A stretch of DNA of 64,000 nt from Vallitalea longa (GTDB lineage Bacteria; Bacillota; Clostridia; Lachnospirales; Vallitaleaceae): the NCBI RefSeq assembly GCF_027923465.1, contig NZ_BRLB01000005.1:1-64000 (forward strand), given 5' to 3'. Position 1 is the stretch's first letter. Each line of letters starts with the position of its first letter. The notes beneath the pieces were generated by a model that had not been told where the DNA came from, did no database searches, and worked only from the letters and a program-made list of their open reading frames with translations. A program made the position numbers and the translations under genes. This document shows, piece by piece, positions 19,696 to 27,167 of the stretch.

Positions 19696-20019
19696 TTACA
19701 TTTGCTTGTCGAAATATCTTAATGCAAATAATTCGATAGCATTTCGTAGACCTATGAATATTACGCCGTAAGTTAAAGCTCTATCCAAGGTAAAGGTTAT
19801 CTGGATATCCTGAAATAGTGTTATCGCTTCTCCGAGAGCCAATAATAAGATCAATATGTAATTTGAATAATTGGCTGCATTATTTGCTTTGTTCTGAATT
19901 AATTGCCAACGCTCATCTCTTCTATAAACAATTTCCTTCTTAGCTTTCCATATATAAAGAAAAAGAGTAATAGCAGTACCTGAAATAAGAAAAATTGAAA
20001 GAATAGTTTTTTCGTTCAT
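19696..20019 (-). CDS. Small membrane protein paired with an Xre repressor
   Basis: The start is placed at 20019 (ATG after AAGGAGGGTT) rather than the in-frame position at 20043. The 107-aa product has about three to four transmembrane segments, with a basic loop (WKAKKEIVYRRDERWQLI) after the first. Genes of this shape commonly follow YgzD-like Xre regulators in Firmicutes; the membrane protein may sense a signal and influence the repressor. It starts four bases after the repressor gene and is clearly in the same operon. Biochemical function unknown. Confidence 0.6.
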   Translation of the reverse strand: MNEKTILSIFLISGTAITLFLYIWKAKKEIVYRRDERWQLIQNKANNAANYSNYILILLLALGEAITLFQDIQITFTLDRALTYGVIFIGLRNAIELFALRYFDKQM

Positions 20020-20023
20020 TGGT

Positions 20024-20224
20024 TTAACCCTCCTTGTGTTCAAAAACTTTAGTTATTGGAACATTGAATACTTCTGCAATTTTAAAAGCTAATTCTAATG
20101 AGGGCGTATATTTATATTTCTCAATTGATATAACCGCTTGACGGGAAATGCCAACCTTTCCAGCTAAATCAGCTTGCGTCCAATCACGTTCTGCTCTCAA
20201 AACCTTAATTCGATTCTTTACCAA
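20024..20224 (-). CDS. Xre-family transcriptional repressor
   Basis: A 66-aa one-domain helix-turn-helix protein (RDWTQADLAGKVGISRQAVI in the DNA-binding core). TTG start at 20224, eight bases after GGAGGT; the ATG just upstream in another frame stops after three codons. Small Cro/CI-like proteins of this size bind palindromes and usually regulate themselves. Three matching near-palindromes lie directly upstream (20238-20294), one of them touching the ribosome binding site region. Its neighbour is the Tc-lysis island, so it could influence that as well, but this is speculative. Confidence 0.85.
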   Translation of the reverse strand: MVKNRIKVLRAERDWTQADLAGKVGISRQAVISIEKYKYTPSLELAFKIAEVFNVPITKVFEHKEG

Positions 20225-20237
20225 GGCATTACCTCCT

Positions 20238-20294
20238 TACAAAATGTAACCTGTTGTTTACATACAAAATGTAACATACTAATTACATTTTGTC
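20238..20294. promoter_or_regulatory. Triple operator of the Xre repressor
   Basis: Two identical direct copies of TACAAAATGTAAC (20238-20250 and 20263-20275, 25 bp apart) and one inverted copy (TTACATTTTGT at 20283-20293). Each is near-palindromic (TACA-x3-TGTA). Their position just upstream of the repressor start fits autoregulation. Confidence 0.7.
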
Positions 20295-20330
20295 AATATA
20301 TGTTAGGGTTATTATTGCTAAATAGAAGCT

Positions 20331-20537
20331 GTGGCAGGGAAAGATCATCATCTTAAATTTATTCAATTACCATTAAATAAAGCGATGAATAACGCAGAAG
20401 TTGATAAAACTCAACAAGTGCAAGGTAAATGGATGTCATCTCTAGATGCGGCTAAAGAATTGAATCTTAAAGTTATGACAAATATATCATTAGCACAAGG
20501 TAAAGCATTTGATAAATACTCTCCAGAAGAAACTTAA
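20331..20537 (+). CDS. Small unrecognised reading frame, possibly a gene remnant
   Basis: A GTG-started frame of 68 residues, soluble, with composition typical of a real protein (AGKDHHLKFIQLPLNKAMN near the start). I see no Shine-Dalgarno site before it, and an in-frame TAA at 20319 closes it upstream. It ends just before a strong terminator. It may be the tail of a decayed gene. I do not recognise the family. Confidence 0.35.
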   Translation: MAGKDHHLKFIQLPLNKAMNNAEVDKTQQVQGKWMSSLDAAKELNLKVMTNISLAQGKAFDKYSPEET

Positions 20538-20540
20538 AAT

Positions 20541-20595
20541 AAAAGGAGTTGAGTATTAATATTTCAATAAATATTAGTACTCAATTCCTTTTAAT
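20541..20595. terminator. Terminator between the small frame and the purine permease
   Basis: A 24-bp stem with two mismatches (20541-20564 with 20569-20592) and a 4-base loop, A-rich before and T-rich after. It can serve both converging transcripts. Confidence 0.8.
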
Positions 20596-20621
20596 AATAT
20601 TTATACAAATTCAAAACATAA

Positions 20622-21986
20622 TTATCCTATTTTTTTTATATCTGACTCAATTTCTTCTGATGTATCAGTTGAAATATCTTTAGTATTATTCTTAGGAAGT
20701 ATAAGATTCAACAGTATAGCAACCAATGTAGTTACAACAACAGAAGATTTTCCGAATATTGATATAAACCATGATGGAAATAACGCAAGTGAATCAGGAA
20801 CTTGTACGATTCCCATTCCTAAAGCAACAGAAAGTCCAATAACCGCAGAATTTCTCATGTTAAGATCACTAGCCGCAATCATTTTGATTCCTGTCATTGT
20901 TATTACAGCAAAAACTGATATAGTAGCGCCTCCGAGCACACATTGAGGGATTGTTGTAAGTATTGAAGCAAATTTTGGAATAAGTCCTGTTAAAATAACA
21001 ATGAAAGATGCAAAAATAAATACCCATCTATTTATAACTTTAGTTACAGTGACTATACCCACATTTTGGCTATAGGTTGCAGTTGGCATACATCCGAAGA
21101 ATGCAGAAACTACACCTGTGAAACCATTACCTATAATTCCGTGAGATAGTTCTTTATCAGTAGGAAGTCTGTCCATACCACCCCCTGTTGTAGCAGATAA
21201 GTCACCAATAGCTTGAACAGAGTTGACAATATACATAATAACCATAGATACGATTGCTGTAGTGTTGAAATTAATGCCGAAATGCATAAACCTAGGAGCT
21301 TGAAATACACTTGCTTCTCTAACAGCATCAAAAGATACCATTCCGAGGAATATAGAAATTATATATCCCACAATCATACCTATCAGAATAGATGCAAGTT
21401 TCAAAGTCCCTTTAGTGAAATGATTGAAAAATATTACAACAGCAAGAGTTATCATTGCGACTATCCAGTTTTGAGGAGAGCCAAAATCAGGTGAACCAGC
21501 ACCACCAGCTATATATTTAATAGCAACGGGGTAAAGGGACAGACCTATTGAAAGTATGACTGTACCTGTGACAAGAGGTGGAAACAGATGAGATAGTTTC
21601 TTTAGAAAAACACCGAATAATATTGCAACTAAACCACCTACTATTTGAGCACCAAATAATGTAGCTATATTAAATTCACCAGCTATAGCTGTTAATGTAG
21701 GCACATATGCGAAACTTACCCCCATAATTATAGGTAGTCTTGAGCCAATAATACCACCTATTGGAAAAATTTGAATTAATGTAGCTATTCCTGAAAAAAA
21801 TAATGAAGATTGAACTAATAAAACTTTGTCACTAGGATTAAGTTCTGCAACACCTGCAATAATAAGAGCTGGGGTGACACAGCCTACAATCATTGCAATA
21901 ACATGCTGTAGTCCTAATGGTGCAACATCTTTTATGGATGGTTTGCCATCAAAACGGAATAGAATTGACTTTTTGTTAGTTTTCAT
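20622..21986 (-). CDS. NCS2 nucleobase permease (xanthine/uracil family)
   Basis: A 454-aa polytopic membrane protein with about 12-14 hydrophobic segments. The family signature is visible in GCMPTATYSQNVGIVTVTKV, and FGAQIVGGLVAILFG is a further typical segment. NCS2 proteins import purines (xanthine, urate, guanine) or uracil with H+ or Na+. The NVG form of the motif favours a xanthine/urate-type transporter over uracil, but the substrate is not proven. RBS GGGAGGGT before ATG at 21986. No purine riboswitch was recognisable upstream. It stands alone between convergent and divergent neighbours. Confidence 0.88.
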   Translation of the reverse strand: MKTNKKSILFRFDGKPSIKDVAPLGLQHVIAMIVGCVTPALIIAGVAELNPSDKVLLVQSSLFFSGIATLIQIFPIGGIIGSRLPIIMGVSFAYVPTLTAIAGEFNIATLFGAQIVGGLVAILFGVFLKKLSHLFPPLVTGTVILSIGLSLYPVAIKYIAGGAGSPDFGSPQNWIVAMITLAVVIFFNHFTKGTLKLASILIGMIVGYIISIFLGMVSFDAVREASVFQAPRFMHFGINFNTTAIVSMVIMYIVNSVQAIGDLSATTGGGMDRLPTDKELSHGIIGNGFTGVVSAFFGCMPTATYSQNVGIVTVTKVINRWVFIFASFIVILTGLIPKFASILTTIPQCVLGGATISVFAVITMTGIKMIAASDLNMRNSAVIGLSVALGMGIVQVPDSLALFPSWFISIFGKSSVVVTTLVAILLNLILPKNNTKDISTDTSEEIESDIKKIG

Positions 21987-22471
21987 AATAATACCCTCCC
22001 AAATTATAAAAAAAATAGCTAATAAATCAATTATAAAAACATTTATTTGTATATATAATTGAATGCAATATATAAATTATACAATAAATAAAATATAATT
22101 TAAATAATTTGAGTTAATTATTTTGACTTTTTATGAAAATAATTAATAAATATTGAAGAAAGTTTATTTGCAAATTCTTGCTAATATTTTATAAAATGGC
22201 ATTAAATTACATAATATGACATGTGCTAAACTAATAAAATTAAATATAGTAATTAATATGTAGAAATATATTGCAAAATGTCACAATCACCTAAATTACA
22301 TAAAATAGTTAAAAATATAATTATAGCAATAATTTTCAATTGAATGATAGTGCATGTTTTGATTCAATATATATATATAATAGAAAATAAATTAAGTTTG
22401 CTTGTAGAATAAAAGATAGATGGTATAATTAATGAAGAAACTTTTAGAGTGAATAGGAAAGGAGATTACTT
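21987..22471. other. AT-rich divergent intergenic region
   Basis: About 485 bases between the permease and the cobI-like gene. It is very AT-rich and must hold both promoters. Apart from an extended -10 promoter near 22424 nothing structured or coding is evident. No G-box or T-box-like element seen. Confidence 0.5.
22402..22429 (+). promoter_or_regulatory. Promoter for the cobI-like operon
   Basis: Extended -10 TGGTATAAT (hexamer 22424-22429) with a partial -35 TTGTAG at 22402-22407, spacer 16. It lies 43 bases before the ATG. Confidence 0.55.
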
Positions 22472-23149
22472 ATGCAATTAACTGTGATTGGAGTAGGTCC
22501 TGGAGACAGTGAATTAATAACTGTAAAAGCAGTACGTATGATTAAAGAGGCAGACATCATTCTAGTACCAGTGAAAAAAGAAGGTTCAACAAAAAGTACA
22601 GCCCTTGATATTGCAAAAAAATATATAGAAGATATGGATAAGGTACTGTATCTATATTTTCCAATGATCAATTTAGAACAGAATAAAGACTATGTGGAGA
22701 GTATCTTCAAAAAACATGGGGAAAACATAAATCAACAATTACAGGAAGGTAAGAAAATAGTTTATCTTACTCTTGGTGACCCTATGATCTACTGTACGTT
22801 TACATACATAAGTGAGTATTTTGAGAAAGTTAATTATATACCTGGTATACCATCTTTTCTTAATGGGGCAGCAATAAGTAGAAAACCTCTCTGTATTGAA
22901 AGGGAATCAATGGCTGTTGTTAATATGACAGATGATGAAGATAAAATCAAGATGGTATTTGATATACATGATAGTATTGTTGTCATGAAAGTCTGTGCTA
23001 ATCAGAAATTATTAAAAGAGCTGATAAATGAAGGAAAGCGTAGTGTCACATTCTTGACTAATATCGGACTTGATAATGAATATATTACAGAAGATATCAA
23101 TTATCTAAATGAAAAAGTACCATATTTTACGATTGGAATCGTTCGCTGA
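22472..23149 (+). CDS. cobI: Precorrin-2 C20-methyltransferase
   Basis: A 225-aa SAM-dependent tetrapyrrole methylase that adds the C20 methyl group to precorrin-2 (or cobalt-factor II, when it would be called CbiL) in cobalamin synthesis. Seen motifs: N-terminal GVGPGDSELITVKAV, the central LTLGDPMIYCTF loop and the YIPGIPSF segment, all typical of the uroporphyrin-III C-methyltransferase superfamily. Length is normal. RBS GGAAAGGAG. No other corrin gene is in the window. The stop overlaps the start of the next gene (TGATG), implying translational coupling. CobI versus CbiL cannot be decided by eye; the anaerobic version is more likely in this kind of host. Confidence 0.88.
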   Translation: MQLTVIGVGPGDSELITVKAVRMIKEADIILVPVKKEGSTKSTALDIAKKYIEDMDKVLYLYFPMINLEQNKDYVESIFKKHGENINQQLQEGKKIVYLTLGDPMIYCTFTYISEYFEKVNYIPGIPSFLNGAAISRKPLCIERESMAVVNMTDDEDKIKMVFDIHDSIVVMKVCANQKLLKELINEGKRSVTFLTNIGLDNEYITEDINYLNEKVPYFTIGIVR

Positions 23150-23931
23150 TGAAAATAGCTATGGTACAAACAAAACCAGTTATTAATGAAATGGAAAGCA
23201 ATTTCAGGACAATATTATCATTTATTGAAGAAGCTATAGAACAGAATGTCGAACTAATATGTTTCCCAGAGATGGCACTATGCGGATACACCTTCGAAAA
23301 TCTGGAATGGCAAGTTACCAAGCATAAATCATATATAGAACGATTAAGGATAGAAGCTAATAAAAATAATATAACTATAGTCATTGGAGGTATCGAGAAA
23401 TTGCTAGATGAATATTATCTAGCCCAATTCGTTATTGATGAAGATATAGACAGTTACCATAAAATTCATATTGGCAATAAGGAAAGATGTTTCGTCACAG
23501 CTGGTGAAGAAATTAAAGTATTCAAGAAGAACGACCTGATTTTCGGTATTATGATGTGCTATGATACTCATTTCCCAGAATTATCAACTTACATGGCACT
23601 ATCTGGTGCCAATCTTATATTGGCTCCTTCTGCAGTACCAAATGATTCCAGTAAGAGGGTAGATTCTTGGAAGAAATATCTTGTAGCTAGAGCATACGAT
23701 AATCGTGTCTATGTTGCTGCCAACAATCTTATCTTTGATAATGGAGGGGGAGGCATGATTTGTTATGACCCCAATGGAGATATGATAGAATGCGATAGGG
23801 GAAATGATGAATCCATGTTAATATTTGAAGTCGAGAAAGGAAATTACTCAAAAACATCAATGAAGAAGAGAGATTTCAAGTTGGATAGGAAACCTGAACT
23901 ATACGAGAAGTGGAGTTGTAAAACAAAATAG
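23149..23931 (+). CDS. Carbon-nitrogen hydrolase (nitrilase superfamily)
   Basis: A 260-aa enzyme with the complete Glu-Lys-Cys triad: E41 (CFPEMALCGY), K105 (YHKIHIGNKE) and C137 (MMCYDTHFPE). Members hydrolyse linear amides or nitriles (omega-amidase, N-carbamoyl amidase, NAD synthetase amidase domain and others); the substrate cannot be read from these motifs. It overlaps the stop of the cobI-like gene by one base, so the two are co-translated. A link to corrin or nucleotide-loop chemistry is possible but unproven. Start ATG chosen by the overlap and length. Confidence 0.87.
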   Translation: MKIAMVQTKPVINEMESNFRTILSFIEEAIEQNVELICFPEMALCGYTFENLEWQVTKHKSYIERLRIEANKNNITIVIGGIEKLLDEYYLAQFVIDEDIDSYHKIHIGNKERCFVTAGEEIKVFKKNDLIFGIMMCYDTHFPELSTYMALSGANLILAPSAVPNDSSKRVDSWKKYLVARAYDNRVYVAANNLIFDNGGGGMICYDPNGDMIECDRGNDESMLIFEVEKGNYSKTSMKKRDFKLDRKPELYEKWSCKTK

Positions 23932-24014
23932 ATTTTATTATGATTCATGACAGCAATAACAATAATTAGGTTCGCTATCATTGTTAATTACATAAAAAAG
24001 CTATTAAATAGTAA

Positions 24015-24052
24015 ATCAGCACTTACAATAATAAAATAATGTAAGTGCTGAT
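24015..24052. terminator. Bidirectional terminator hairpin
   Basis: A perfect 13-bp stem (24015-24027 with 24040-24052) around a 12-base AT loop between two convergent genes. Confidence 0.7.
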
Positions 24053-24074
24053 GGTATATAATTGTCTTAACAAA

Positions 24075-25475
24075 TTACATAATGACTTCTTTTGTATCAA
24101 CGTAAATATTTTCAAGGCTAGGTGCAGTTATCTCAACATCAATTCCGAAATCAGTATACTCTATTACTAAATCAGAAGTTATTTCTTCGTTTTGCATATG
24201 TGATTTAAATATCTGTTTTTGAAGCTTATTCTGTTCGTTTACATAGAATTCCATATTATAAATTAAATTCATATTATCAATGATTTCCTGTGTATCTGTA
24301 TCTATATCATTAAAATCTTCAGGATATAGTTCCATAATAGTATCCATGTCTAGAGATAATGTATATTTCGTAGTATTCACACCACCGATTTCTACTGTCT
24401 CACCTTTTTCTATGGGCAAATCATTGTAGATATCTACAAGTTCATCATTGTTTGGGGATAAGTCATCAGATTCAATAGATATTAATTCTGCTAAATCATT
24501 ATCAGTTGATTCAACCCAAATGTCAGAACCAGCTTCTTTTGCAAATAATTTACCATCTACTATAATTATATCAGCTGTTAAATAAGGAATAGTTAAATCT
24601 TTTTGAGTTAAATACATAGTTGAAGTCATTTTTAGATCTGTACCCTTAAGCACACCATTTCCAATATTTTTTATAGATACTGTTTCTTCAGTTGTTGTTC
24701 CTTTGACTTCTAGTATAGAACTCATATTAAAGGTTGCACTTTCTTCAATATTTAAAAGAGCCTCGTAAAGTTCTGTATATTTTATATCCTCTGAATTATC
24801 ATTTGTTTCATTTGCAGATTCCAAGATATTTTCTTTGTTATTGATCAGACGGTGGATAACAACAGCAACTTGTTGACGCTGTGCATTACCTCTTGGTGAG
24901 AATGTAGCATCGCTTGTTCCGTTCATCAATCCAGATGCAAGAGAAAATTCTACAGCATCTTTTGCCCAAGATGAAATCATATCTTTATCTGCAAGATTAT
25001 AAATATTAGTAAATTTACTATTCTTATTGGATATTCCTAATGAGCGTACAAACATAACTGTCATCTGTTCACGTGTACATTGACCATTTTTACCAAATGT
25101 ATCTTTGGATAATCCTTTGACAATACCTTCTCTATATGCTGCTTCTACATAATTATATGCCCAATGTGTTTTTGGGATATCTTGAAAAGTAGGTGTATCA
25201 GGAACGTCAGTCGTGTCCACTTCAAGAGCTCTTACTATCATTGTAATCATTTCAGCTCTTGTAACAGTGTTTTGGGGATTGAAATTACCGTTTCCATCAC
25301 CAGTGATAATGTCTTTGTCAGCTAGTGATAGAATAGCTTGTTTTGCATAATCAGAACTTGAATCAATGTCTTGAAGGGTAGCAGCGTTTACTGTTTCAGC
25401 ATTAAATAATGCGAAACCAATAATTAAGATGCTGGCAAGTATCTTTGTCAAATCCTTATAAAATTTTGTAACCAT
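24075..25475 (-). CDS. SLH-domain surface protein with LppX-like C-terminal region
   Basis: A 466-aa secreted protein. Residues 1-31 are a signal peptide ending near NAATLQ. Three SLH modules follow (about 35-85, 95-145 and 155-210; NFNPQNTVTRAEMITMIVRA, TFGKNGQCTREQMTVMFVRS and TFSPRGNAQRQQVAVVIHRL), which bind pyruvylated secondary cell wall polymer. Residues about 235-460 look like the beta-rich lipoprotein-type domain seen in DUF6612/LppX-like proteins (LEVKGTTTEETVSIKNIG). This second part often binds lipids or has no known role; the family call is tentative. RBS GGGAGG. Likely anchored in the S-layer. Confidence 0.8.
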   Translation of the reverse strand: MVTKFYKDLTKILASILIIGFALFNAETVNAATLQDIDSSSDYAKQAILSLADKDIITGDGNGNFNPQNTVTRAEMITMIVRALEVDTTDVPDTPTFQDIPKTHWAYNYVEAAYREGIVKGLSKDTFGKNGQCTREQMTVMFVRSLGISNKNSKFTNIYNLADKDMISSWAKDAVEFSLASGLMNGTSDATFSPRGNAQRQQVAVVIHRLINNKENILESANETNDNSEDIKYTELYEALLNIEESATFNMSSILEVKGTTTEETVSIKNIGNGVLKGTDLKMTSTMYLTQKDLTIPYLTADIIIVDGKLFAKEAGSDIWVESTDNDLAELISIESDDLSPNNDELVDIYNDLPIEKGETVEIGGVNTTKYTLSLDMDTIMELYPEDFNDIDTDTQEIIDNMNLIYNMEFYVNEQNKLQKQIFKSHMQNEEITSDLVIEYTDFGIDVEITAPSLENIYVDTKEVIM

Positions 25476-25765
25476 AAAAAGCCTCCCTTTTAGTAAGTAT
25501 TATATGTATTAAGCATTTTTATAATATTTTACCAGATATTATGTAAACTAATCAACTGGAAAATTAAACCTGAGATTTATAGGAGACATATATGAGTCGT
25601 AAGAAGATCTTGTTTTTCAGTTATCATAACAAAGATGATTTGTTATGATGTTTATGGTAAAATTAATTTGATTATTCATAAATAAAAATCTATATTAATT
25701 TATATGTTTATGTATAACATCTTTACAAAATAAATAATATTGAACTACGATCAAGGAGGAAAATT

Positions 25766-26527
25766 ATGAACGATTGGTTTACAATTGAAAAAATTGACAA
25801 AGATACCCATATAATTAGTGAGTATAGGCACTGGGAAGAATCACATGCATATCTGCTAAACGGGACAACTTATAGTTTATTGATAGATACAGGTCTTGGT
25901 ATCAAGAATATCTACGAAGAAGTTATTAAATTAACAGATAAACCTATAATAGCTGTTGCTACTCACGTGCATTGGGACCATATTGGAGGGCATGAATATT
26001 TCCATGATTTCTATGTACACGAAGATGAGGTCAATTGGCTTGCAGGTGAATTTCCATTGACTATGGAACAAGTAAAAGGTTTTGTTGTTGAGGACTGCGA
26101 TCTGCCAGAGGATTTTAATATTGATGATTATAAGTTTTTTCAAGGTACTGCTACAAGGGTACTAAAGGATAATGATGTAATTGACATTGGAGGACGTAGT
26201 ATTGAGGTGTTACATACACCTGGACATTCACCAGGTCATATGTGTTTCTATGAAAAAGATCGTAAATATCTTTTCACTGGAGATCTGGTTTATATAGGAA
26301 CATTATTCGCTTATTTTCCATCAACTGATCCGAAGGCATATCTATCATCTATAGATAGAGTTGCAGCTTTACCAGTGAATAGGGTATTTCCAGCACATCA
26401 TAATCTAGATATAAAACCGTCTATTCTTCAAGATATGAAGAAAGCATTTAATGAATTGAATGATAAGGACAAATTACACCACGGAAGCGGTACTTTTGAA
26501 TATAATGATTTTGCTATATGGCTATGA
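25766..26527 (+). CDS. MBL-fold metallohydrolase
   Basis: A 253-aa cytosolic protein with the metallo-beta-lactamase-fold metal sites: THVHWDH (H67, H69, D71, H72), H154 (HTPGHSPGH), D173 (FTGDLVY) and H211 (FPAHHN). Such enzymes hydrolyse thioesters, lactones, phosphodiesters or act in redox; glyoxalase II-like members share this spacing. The substrate is not determinable. RBS AAGGAGG. It is followed 77 bases later by a MarR regulator with its own consensus promoter, so it is probably a separate unit. Confidence 0.85.
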   Translation: MNDWFTIEKIDKDTHIISEYRHWEESHAYLLNGTTYSLLIDTGLGIKNIYEEVIKLTDKPIIAVATHVHWDHIGGHEYFHDFYVHEDEVNWLAGEFPLTMEQVKGFVVEDCDLPEDFNIDDYKFFQGTATRVLKDNDVIDIGGRSIEVLHTPGHSPGHMCFYEKDRKYLFTGDLVYIGTLFAYFPSTDPKAYLSSIDRVAALPVNRVFPAHHNLDIKPSILQDMKKAFNELNDKDKLHHGSGTFEYNDFAIWL

Positions 26528-26531
26528 GATA

Positions 26532-26560
26532 TTGACAAAGTAATTATTAAAATATATAAT
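26532..26560 (+). promoter_or_regulatory. Consensus housekeeping promoter of the marR-like gene
   Basis: TTGACA (26532-26537), 17-bp spacer, TATAAT (26555-26560): a perfect sigma-A promoter. The -10 overlaps the operator dyad beginning at 26558. Confidence 0.85.
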
Positions 26561-26589
26561 AATATTGTTCGTTATAGAACAATATTATT
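26558..26589. promoter_or_regulatory. MarR operator over its own promoter
   Basis: A perfect 13-bp inverted repeat (26558-26570 and 26577-26589) around GTTATA, with the core GTTC-N6-GAAC. The same core occurs before the downstream MATE gene. Confidence 0.75.
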
Positions 26590-26604
26590 TCAGAGGTGAT
26601 CCTA

Positions 26605-27051
26605 ATGAAAGGAATCAATGTTGGATTAGAACTAATCGCAGTAACTAATATAATCAATCGTAAAGTTGAGTATTCATTGAAGAAAAACAATCCAACCGAG
26701 AATATGTTACATCTATCTGGTCAAAATGGATTAATTATCAATTTTTTATATAATAATCGTGAGAAAGATATTTGCCAACGCGATATAGAAGATTTCTTTT
26801 CGTTAGCTAGGTCAACTATATCAACAAATCTTAGATTAATGGAAAAGAAGGGATTGATAAGAAGAGAGAAAATGCTGAAGGATACAAGACAGAAGAAAGT
26901 TACTCTAACTGAGAGAAGCATGGAGTTCGAACGAAATAATGAAGCCGTGACCGATACTATTGACGAGTGTTTCGATAAAGCTTTAAGCTCAGAAGAAAAA
27001 GAACAATTTGTAGCTATGATAAAAAAGATAAGGAAAGAATTGGAGTCATAA
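26605..27051 (+). CDS. MarR-family transcriptional repressor
   Basis: A 148-aa winged-helix regulator. Start at the ATG 26605, preceded by AGAGGTGAT. The recognition-helix region FFSLARSTISTNLRLMEKKG and the wing LIRREKMLKDTRQKKVTLTE are typical MarR features, flanked by dimerisation helices. MarR proteins bind palindromes and are released by small ligands, commonly controlling efflux pumps. A perfect dyad overlaps its -10 element and related dyads precede the MATE gene 117 bases downstream. It therefore most likely represses itself and the pump. Confidence 0.88.
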   Translation: MKGINVGLELIAVTNIINRKVEYSLKKNNPTENMLHLSGQNGLIINFLYNNREKDICQRDIEDFFSLARSTISTNLRLMEKKGLIRREKMLKDTRQKKVTLTERSMEFERNNEAVTDTIDECFDKALSSEEKEQFVAMIKKIRKELES

Positions 27052-27073
27052 ATATAATATTATTTTATACATA

Positions 27074-27123
27074 TAGTTCTATATAGTACAATAATTTTAT
27101 ATAAATAGTTCTATATAGAACTA
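27074..27123. promoter_or_regulatory. Two MarR-type operators before the MATE pump gene
   Basis: TAGTTCTATATAGAACTA (27106-27123) is a perfect 18-bp palindrome. A partial copy (TAGTTCTATATAGTAC) begins at 27074. The GTTC-N6-GAAC core equals that over the marR promoter. The two copies are 32 bp apart. Confidence 0.7.
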
Positions 27124-27167
27124 ATAAGACTATTATATTTACTAGATTCTAATGAAGGAGGAATATG

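Noticed and set aside
21987..22300. Possible purine riboswitch upstream of the NCS2 permease
   Set aside because: I looked for the conserved purine aptamer core on the minus strand and found none; the region is plain AT-rich DNA.
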